A stretch of DNA of 64,000 bases from Fonsecaea monophora (lineage: Eukaryota > Ascomycota > Eurotiomycetes > Chaetothyriales > Herpotrichiellaceae). Shown piece by piece: positions 56,955 to 64,000 of this stretch (position 1 is the first letter of the stretch; each line of letters starts with the position of its first letter). The position numbers and the translations under genes were made by a program. The notes under the pieces were generated by a model. The model made no database searches and had not been told where the DNA came from. It saw only the letters and a program-made list of their open reading frames with translations. The stretch spans positions 124,001 through 188,000 of the forward strand of contig NW_019173989.1 in assembly GCF_001642475.1 (NCBI RefSeq), written 5' to 3'.

Positions 56955-57257
56955 ATGAACAACGCACCACAGTCACGCCAACAATGGCGCAACGATTCCT
57001 CTCTCCAAGGTTCATGTCCATGGTGTCATGTGTCCGGACCCAATCTTGGCATCACTGAAGAACGTCTTGGTGCTTTCCGTCCCATGCCTCCGGGTCAGGG
57101 GCGTAAACCACACTTGGTACTCACGTTGGCTAGGCCCGAGCCGCTGCACAACACACGATTCAGAGGAGAGCGCCATGATTCGCCCGGACTGGTCTGGCTT
57201 GGGTCTGGTTGCCCGGAGCACGTGCAGGAACCCTGCAGTGGTCCGGGTGGTGCCTGA
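56955..57257 (+). CDS. Small ORF, 100 aa, with CPWCH, doubtful
   Basis: ATG 56955 (caaaATGA) follows a leader that looks like a fungal 5-prime UTR (CA-rich, no other ATG for 60 nt). The product has SCPWCHVSGPNLG near residue 22 and a Pro/Arg-rich remainder. The CxxC-H could bind a metal, but no partner motif is seen. The 3-prime half looks less natural and may be read through from a broken gene. Confidence 0.3.
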   Translation: MNNAPQSRQQWRNDSSLQGSCPWCHVSGPNLGITEERLGAFRPMPPGQGRKPHLVLTLARPEPLHNTRFRGERHDSPGLVWLGSGCPEHVQEPCSGPGGA

Positions 57258-59260
57258 TAGGGGACATCGCTACATTAACCCAGGGAGTTCAGACGGCTAG
57301 AGAGTAGTGTCGGTGACGAAGTGGTATGGCCATTGTGCATGTAGGATATCTACTCAAAGACAGCTCCTGAAATCATCGCGGCATTGAGACGATGCACGAG
57401 GTTAGATGGTTGTTTCCTGGCTTGCGATACGAGTCGAGAGTGATGCGGAAAGAGAGGAAGACATTGGATGCGATGCGTTGTACCCGATCAGAGCCGACTG
57501 TGGGCGAACCAACTCCTCATGCTCCTGAACTTGTAAGTTTTCGCATTTGTGTCATCACTGGCCTCCAATCTCTGCGCCTACCCCTTCCGTCATTCCATGC
57601 GACCTCGGTGTAGTCTCGGGTGTAGCTTTGCTTGTCGTCCTTGCCACCCGGACGACTATTGTCCTCTTTGTAGCTATTCTGGTCGTCCACAGTCCCATTC
57701 CACGCATCCTTTCTCTTCAACGTTGTTGCTGACCTCGGGGACCATCCTCAGCTATATTGACTCTGTCCTGTGCCTCCCCAAACGCTCTCAACTCGCTCCC
57801 GTATCCCACAGACTATGCGTTGCCCCTCGCCACGAACTCCCGCTCGACACCACGTCAAACACGAAAGCGATTCTCGCTAGGCCCCTTTGTTCTATTTCTA
57901 TCCTGATGGCGGAGATTCGACACCTCAATGGACGCGCTTCCGCCGTGTCATCACCGGGATGCAGAGCGTCCCATTCGTGCGGCGGCACAGCCGAGGCAGC
58001 TCGTAGCTGAGGTCAGCCGGCTCGAAATGAGTCGCTAGGTAGTCGGGGTTCAAGGTGAGGCGCAGGTTGCTCTTCCCGTCGAGCTGGAAATCCCGTGTGC
58101 GCCAGAACCGAGAGGCCGTCCAGGAAGGCTGAACCTGCACTTCGATCGGAGCAATCACCTTCCACCAGATCCCTACCCGGTCGTCTCGACACTTCATCTG
58201 CCATGGGCAATACCCCGCGAGTTTGCCGTGCTGAGAGAAATTCGAGGTGGGTGCTGATGTGATGATAGACAGACACCTGCGGGTTTGCTGTCTAGATATC
58301 AGGAAACTCTGACGTGGTAGGCCTCGCGCTGGCCCACATACACACAAAGTAGACGGTACAGGCCAGGCAGACCGGCTGGACGTTTTTGCGCAGAGACGAC
58401 GAGGTCTGCATCAACTGCCAGAGTGAGGGTGCCAGAGCGAGGGCTGTAACTAGGTAGATTCGGAAGCTACGTACTTTGTGGGTGGGTTGAAGAGGTACAG
58501 AGGCATAAAGAATCGTCGGCGGTGCCGTTTCTCGGGCTTTTGTGGCAAGCTCTAAGAGTAGTTCACCAATGATCAGAAACAGAGATCCTTGAAAGGAAAA
58601 GATCTTCATAGGCGTACATTTCGCCTGGCGACGCATGTGAACCCACGACTTTCCTGTCGTGATGCCCCCTCGTAGGTGTGTCGGCGGCCTCTTTGTGCAA
58701 TTGCTGGGGGCTACGGTAGCGGCAGGGTGAGCCGTGCGAAATCAAGGAAGTCTGGTTTCGCATCAGCTTTTCTGCCCCTGAATCTCGGCATCGCGTGAAC
58801 GAAACTCCGAGAGCTAAGCCACGGGGTGCCAAGACGCTCGGGCGTTTCGGAGTTGAGCCTAGTTGAAAATGTTGCACCTGATTTGACAATCCTCTGTGGG
58901 GCAGACTTTAATTAAAGGCAGGGGCGGGATTGGTAGAAGCCTGCCCGCCCGCCGCCTATGTGGCTGAACGCGCCGCCCTCGTACTAAATTTTTTTCCTTG
59001 TCTCATTCTGCGGTCGCATCTTAACATTTTACAACAACGTGGCATCTTTCTATCAATCAAGCAACAAAGCTCTAACTCACCACGACTACGAGAATACGAC
59101 TACGGCGTACGCCTGCGAAACCGTTCGCGAGAAATACTCCATCCCGGCTGCCAATTCGTCTTCGATCAACCCGTCACTCACGGTGGCGGTTGCTCCCCGA
59201 TTTTTGATCTTGCTGTTGACTCCGCACCTTCGTCTCGATTCTGCACGACAGAGACTCGCA
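57258..59260. other. About 2 kb without a secure gene
   Basis: Frames at 57549-58010 (plus) and 57925-58347 and 58292-58889 (minus) overlap without domains or splice support. The last 300 bp are probably promoter and leader of the gene starting at 59261; its frame is open upstream to 59039 but without another ATG. Confidence 0.4.
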
Positions 59261-60184
59261 ATGTCGGAAGACGGGAACCCTCACACTCCTACACGTTTTC
59301 AAAGAGATATTGATCAGCACTTCCAAGATCGGACACCCATCCAACCAGATTATGAAGCGCCTGAAGATACGTCCAAAGTTAATTGCCAATCTCTCATGGA
59401 CCAGAACTGGTGGAGTGGTGTAGACCCGGAGGATGTAGAACGGAGGCGGCGAGAGCAAATCCGGGAACCGCCATACCACAGAGTGCGTATTCACATGCGA
59501 CTGGACATGATTAAACGTTACGCCTCAAATTTCGGGCTACCACTTTTATTCAAAACGATTGACGGTCTGGACAGACTGTTATCGGACGCGGGCGCGGTAG
59601 CCGACGACTTTGAGAATGCGCAACGGGAAATTCCTGACACGGTGAAAGAGTACTGGGACCCGGAATACGGCTTCCACCACAACCGCAAAGAAGAGATCGA
59701 ACGCTCGAGCTACAAATATGACGACTCGCCGCCGCCTGCATCAAGTACACACACTTCGCCGATACTCCTCGATTCACGCTCGATCAACCAGCCCTCTCCA
59801 TCCTCCAAGGCAGCTTCCAAGGGGGTTCCCCGGGGAGCCTCCAATGCGCGTCTGCAGAAGAAGCGTGGTGGAAATTACAACGGGACAAGAAGAGAGCAAC
59901 CAAGAAAAAGGACATCTGAGCGACGGAAGCCTCTTCTCCGGGCGAGGGAGGAAGAGACGGACACAGGCGCCTCTCTGGAGTCTGCCTCGGGCAGGGGGCC
60001 AAGCACGACAACCTTGAGCGAGAAGACTGTCCCCTCTGCACGAACTTCACGTGGACGTGCAGGAACAAAGACGAAAGCGGCTGACAGACCGGGCCAATCT
60101 AACGGAGTGCGAAAGTCGGCGCGAATTCAAAACCAAAAGCAAAAGAAACCCATCATCGAAGAGAAAACGAAACCCGCCTGGTGA
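59261..60184 (+). CDS. Unknown protein with basic C-terminus, 307 aa
   Basis: The start is ATG 59261 (cgcaATGTC), the first ATG of the frame. The N-terminal 140 residues are charged and contain NWWSGVDPEDVERRRREQIR and RIHMRLDMIKRYASNFGLPL, which look like a small helical domain. From about residue 150 the sequence becomes Ser/Pro-rich and then strongly basic (RREQPRKRTSERRKPLL), ending in Lys/Gln-rich KSARIQNQKQKKPI. The basic tail suggests nuclear localisation or nucleic-acid binding. No domain recognised. It stands in tandem with the kinase gene, 565 bp upstream of it on the same strand. Confidence 0.7.
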   Translation: MSEDGNPHTPTRFQRDIDQHFQDRTPIQPDYEAPEDTSKVNCQSLMDQNWWSGVDPEDVERRRREQIREPPYHRVRIHMRLDMIKRYASNFGLPLLFKTIDGLDRLLSDAGAVADDFENAQREIPDTVKEYWDPEYGFHHNRKEEIERSSYKYDDSPPPASSTHTSPILLDSRSINQPSPSSKAASKGVPRGASNARLQKKRGGNYNGTRREQPRKRTSERRKPLLRAREEETDTGASLESASGRGPSTTTLSEKTVPSARTSRGRAGTKTKAADRPGQSNGVRKSARIQNQKQKKPIIEEKTKPAW

Positions 60185-60718
60185 GTGGAGGTTACCACCT
60201 TCGCTCCAAATATCATCGCAATGTGACAAAATGAGTCAAGCATAGACGAAAAGATCCCCGGCAGCGGTGAGGCGTCTGGTGTCCACGTTCAGACACCCTG
60301 AGAAGTGCAGGCTTGGCAGGGGTAGGTTACCGTTTCACCAACCGCTATGCACTCTATCGTTGTACCCTGTGACAGGCTCTGGACCGCATTATTGGACACA
60401 TACGCTCACACTTGCCCTAAACCATTTCTTCCTTTGCTCACACCCTCCACCCTCCCCATCCTCCTGGCGCTTTGTGTGACGAGAGCAAATCCGTCAACAG
60501 AATCACCGCATTGACCCGGCCAGCCGCCACCCTATCCCCGGGGCTCTTTTGCTCTTTTCCAGTTCCACTCCTCCTGTTTCTGTCTCAACAACTCTTCAAG
60601 TCATATTGGGTCGACTATTTCACAACCAATTTGTGACCTTTTCGCAACCTGTCCGCAAACCTATTCGCGGTCAACCCCCAATCTACCTTACTCTCGATCG
60701 CACCGTACTCTTTCCTAC

Positions 60719-60772
60719 ATGTCCCTCTTAGACGACGACGAAGAGGAAAATGAATATGTTTGCATATCATGA
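60719..60772 (+). promoter_or_regulatory. Upstream ORF overlapping the kinase start
   Basis: ATG 60719 opens a 17-codon frame (MSLLDDDEEENEYVCIS) that ends at TGA 60770-60772, past the kinase ATG at 60750. Ribosomes using it would bypass the main start. Such overlapping uORFs usually lower translation. The peptide is markedly acidic, so a frameshifted former N-terminus of the kinase is an alternative. Confidence 0.45.
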
Positions 60773-63573
60773 GAATGCCGCTGGCGGCGAGGAACCTGTA
60801 AGCTCTGTCGCAAACACACCCCTTGAGCCCACTGGCCTCGGTGACATTGCGGTATTCATTGGTCATATTCAGGGCCGGGAAGCAGAAAGATTTATCGAAC
60901 TTAACCAAGAGCACATCTGGAACCCGCCTCGCAGGGGTACATCGCAAGATAATGACGACGAGACTGACGATGAGGAGTCGGAACCATGGCGGGGACAGAT
61001 GCATGCCGCTATTTCCCTCGACGGTCCCATACTGTGTCATTCCTTTCCAAAGCCTTCCAAAAGGTCAAACGGCTGGCGCCACGGCGCAGAGACAAGGAGA
61101 TCAAGAGAAAAAGGCGAGAGGCCGTGCGACATGGTGTATCCCCTCAACGCCAAAAGTGGTATCAGCAGCTCGATGTTTCGCATCGACTTTGCGCCTAACC
61201 CCGAAAAGAAGCCTACCCCAAGAATCACCCCGGAGATGCGCCACCCCCAACCCCCCATCCGCATCGAGAGGGGAACAAACACTCTCAGGAGAGGCCTAGG
61301 TCATAGCGAGATTCTTGACCAGCCGGCGAAGATATATCTCAACGACAACGACCCCGAGTGTCTGAGTTTTTGGGTGTGGTCACCTACCCGCAATGCGGCC
61401 GAACAGAAGGTGTTCATCGAACACATCAAGGCCTTGTATAATCGGGGGAATTGCCTGGACGAAACACACTTTCCAGGCGTTACATCCGCTGGCGGGTCCA
61501 CCATGGCCCCGTCGCGTGCGGGCTACGAGACACGGACAGGACTGACTGGCACGGTATACCAGATTGACGGCGAACTGATTTCACACGGTTCTTTCAGAGA
61601 CGTGTACCCTGTCAAAATCATCGGTCAACCCGTTTCCAACCTAGTCATGCCAAAGCAGACCGCCACCCAGAAACGACTGGCCGAGATGCTGAAAAAAGAG
61701 GCCGGAAAGTACCAAGTCAAACCCCCTCAACTGAGGCTCGTCGCAAAAGTGGTCAGACTAAAAGGAGATGATAGTCAATCGATGCAGGACTATAGAGAAA
61801 TGCTGGAAAAAGAAGCCGAGTTTGTACAAAGCCACCCGCATGTGAGTATAACCGTCTCTCGTCCTATTTTTCCTGCTTGCGACCCTCGAGCGGATGCGCA
61901 CCCTCTGGGCTGGTCCCTTACTGACGCGATTGTGTTTTCGCCAGTTTCACATCAACACAATCTACGACATAGCCTACAAGCCCGGAGCTGATGACAGACC
62001 GTGGCTCATCGAACAACGCCAGGACTACTGCCTCGACGACGAGTGGCTACCCCTGACTATCGACAAGCCGGACGTGGCCAAGCAAATCATTTGCGGCTTA
62101 AAGCACATACACGACCACGATTCGATACATCGCGACATGAAGCCGGCCAATATAATGCTGGAGCTCGTAGAGTTCCACGCCGACGGCCTTGATCTGGGCC
62201 GATGGGTCGTCAAATTCACTGATCATGGCATGGTGGCGTCTACTGACCACATGGTGGAGGGAAGGTGTGGGTCACCCTGGCACTGCGCCCCTGAGGTCCT
62301 GGATTCCAAGCGTTACAGCAAGCCAGCCGACATCTTCTCTACCGGCGTCGTGCTTTTGTGTATGTTTGCCGAATACGACCCCAACCGCCAGCGATCCAGC
62401 TGGTCGCCGTCCTCGTCTTCCGATGTACGACAATGGATGATCGAAGAAGTTGGTCCAATCATCGAGAAGAGATGCCCTCAGGAATACCGGGTTCTGCTCA
62501 AGGGAATGCTTGAAAAGAGGCCAAAGGCACGGTGGAACGTGGACAAGTGCCTGGATTTCCTGCTGAGAGGGGACCAAAGCAAAACACGCGACAGTAGCTT
62601 CTTGATTGCTCCGACGTTACCTTGGACAACAGAGCCCTTTACAGAGGAACAGAAACAAGAGAGTCTCATGAGAAAGGAGGAAGCGCTCAGGCGCGATGGG
62701 GTGGTGGAGTCCGACGACGGGCTGTCTGAGAGTGATAGAACCGTCACCCCAGGAGCTCCAGGTCCACTCGCAGACGACAGAGTTCTGGAGGACAACGGGC
62801 CGGCGACGCCCAAACTCACTCGCCCGATGCGGCTACCCGTCACGCCTTGCCAGGGGCTCGCAGGAGAAGACGCACTACCTTCCGCGACCTGCACACCCGT
62901 TTTTGGCGACGGGGCTCCGGTTCGAGCCGTCAAGCAAGTGACAGCTCAGCCGGCATCTTACGATTTCAGCGTCATCTGGGATTGGCACGACCCAGCGGGA
63001 GTGAACGGCTCTGGGATTCGCTGGAGCACCCTTCCACCGCCTCGAGCACCCACGAGCGAATTCTCCAAACCGCGTCCGAAGCCTGGGCTACACCTCGGAC
63101 TTACCGACTTGAACTGGCGTTTCAATCCGTACCCACAGACCAAGGCAGAAATGTTTTCGCCATCACGGCAGTTGACCAAGAATATGACAAACATGATTCA
63201 GAACGTCGAGGGTGAGGACTCCGAGGCAGAGACGGAGATATTGGACGGAAACGAAGAACCTGAGGCATTATCCGACACCCGTGACGACAACGATTCAGAG
63301 GCAGAGACCGAGAGGAATGTTGAAGACAGAGGACCTGAAGCACCACATTTGAGCCGCAGAGTGGCCCGAACGAATGCGCCGACCAACAACGATCACGAGA
63401 ACGCGGCACCGGACGACTACATGCCCAGATTCCTTCAGGAGCTGGCTCGAAACAGGAAGCGCAGAGCCTTGGTTTCGACACAGGCCAACAAGAGAAATAG
63501 AAACGGACTCTACATTTCCTTTTCCAAGGAAGTCAGCTTGGGCAATGGCCGTCGGGCAAGGGTGATCCGCTGA
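60750..63573 (+). CDS. Protein kinase-like protein with DHG instead of DFG
   Basis: Exons are 60750-61841 and 61945-63573, with a phase-0 intron of 103 nt (GTGAGT...TTCGCCAG). The product has 906 aa. Residues 1-260 are unrecognised, with an acidic patch (DNDDETDDEESE). The kinase domain starts at about 275: degenerate Gly loop ISHGSFRDVY (about 280), VAK lysine (about 331), HRDMKPANIML catalytic loop (about 426), TDHG in place of DFG (about 456), CAPE (about 478) and SKPADIFSTGVVLL. The catalytic Asp, Lys and Asn are kept, so activity is plausible; the Phe to His change in the Mg-binding loop is unusual. The C-terminal 330 residues are low-complexity, rich in Glu, Pro and Thr, with repeated DSEAETE motifs, and end in basic RNRKRRAL...RARVIR. 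Probably a nuclear Ser/Thr kinase; substrate unknown. Confidence 0.85.
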
Positions 63574-63699
63574 GTGCAGACCTGGGCATTTTTTGCACAA
63601 CGATTTATGGCATTACGTAGAGGGCACAATGTAGGCGTTCATCACACATTGCTATTCGTGTAAATGGTATAATATCTATCGTGGTTTGGAGATTGGAGC

Positions 63700-63966
63700 A
63701 TGCGATGTGTTATTTATTGGCACTTGGTTACCATTACCATCTTCCTGGCAGGATTCTGTCGTGCTTTTTGCTCTGCCATTTTGGCCTCGGTAGACTTGGA
63801 CTTGGCTCCCCCGCAGCGCAGGCCAATGACGCCTGTGCACATAACTTGTTCAGGACAAACGGGGCGTAATCAGGCCATGCTGCCGCTGCTGCCGATCGGC
63901 AACCCCTTTCTTCGAGAGATAAGTAGTATATTATTTGAAGAAATACAAGGAGATGACGATGAATAA
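63700..63966 (+). CDS. Small possibly secreted ORF, 88 aa, doubtful
   Basis: ATG 63700 opens a frame with a hydrophobic start (HLVTITIFLAGFCRAFCSA) like a signal peptide, then a Pro/Arg-rich middle and an acidic end (EEIQGDDDE). A competing minus frame of 86 codons covers the same bases. It lies in the 3-prime flank of the kinase gene, so it may be part of that transcript. Weak candidate. Confidence 0.25.
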   Translation: MRCVIYWHLVTITIFLAGFCRAFCSAILASVDLDLAPPQRRPMTPVHITCSGQTGRNQAMLPLLPIGNPFLREISSILFEEIQGDDDE

Positions 63967-64000
63967 CATTATCCTTCGGAAATAAGAGTCCCAATTGACA

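Noticed and set aside
60750..61500. FHA domain at the kinase N-terminus
   Set aside because: I looked for the Gly-Arg, Ser-x-x-His and Asn pattern of FHA domains and did not find it.
1..64000. A Starship-type giant element with a tyrosine-recombinase captain, or a CRISPR or bacterial defence system
   Set aside because: No captain-like recombinase, no direct-repeat/spacer array and no bacterial gene organisation were found. The introns argue for a eukaryote.

Overview
The window looks like nuclear DNA of a filamentous fungus, probably an accessory, repeat-rich part of a chromosome. The main evidence is gene structure. The convincing genes need spliceosomal introns of about 47-103 nt, with fungal-type donors (GTANGT, GTGAGT) and CTRAY-like branch sites close to the acceptor. 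Two recognisable products belong to families familiar from fungi: an Hmt1-type half ABC transporter and an NF-YB/Hap3-type histone-fold protein. I cannot fix the phylum from the sequence alone. All start codons given here are ATG codons chosen for a eukaryote.

Gene density is low. From 1 to about 13 kb I see decayed coding remnants: a SNF2 helicase pseudogene with a stop and frameshifts, broken ORFs of unknown type, and interspersed repeats. An intact acidic-protein gene lies at 13.6-15.3 kb. From 15.3 to 26 kb there are more repeats, an array of CCG-N-CGG and GATA sites at 19.7-19.9 kb, and a decayed copy of the ABC transporter at 21.3-21.8 kb. A spliced PD-(D/E)XK-like gene (minus strand, 26.7-27.8 kb) is followed by an empty stretch, an NF-YB/Hap3-like gene (34.1-34.8 kb) and a gene with a Phe-every-fourth-residue pattern (37.7-38.2 kb).

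The region from 38 to 47 kb is mostly remnants and repeats. The right third is the gene-rich part. It holds a small two-exon gene (47.5 kb), the intact four-exon Hmt1-like ABC transporter (49.2-51.9 kb), a three-exon RING-finger gene (52.8-53.6 kb), an unknown minus-strand gene (55.1-55.8 kb), two doubtful small ORFs, an unknown gene with a basic C-terminus (59.3-60.2 kb) and a protein kinase with DHG in place of DFG (60.8-63.6 kb).

I compared the repeats by eye and named five families: R1 (about 200 bp, four copies), R2 (about 150 bp, four copies), R3 (an element carrying CCAAT-like and simple-sequence modules, five copies), R4 (nested ACGCGT palindromes, three copies) and R5 (about 0.7 kb, tRNA-promoter-like boxes, three copies). 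No complete transposase or reverse transcriptase was recognised, and I found no tRNA, rRNA or CRISPR. The genes do not form an obvious pathway. The clearest evolutionary story is DNA-level duplication and decay of an Hmt1-type transporter.
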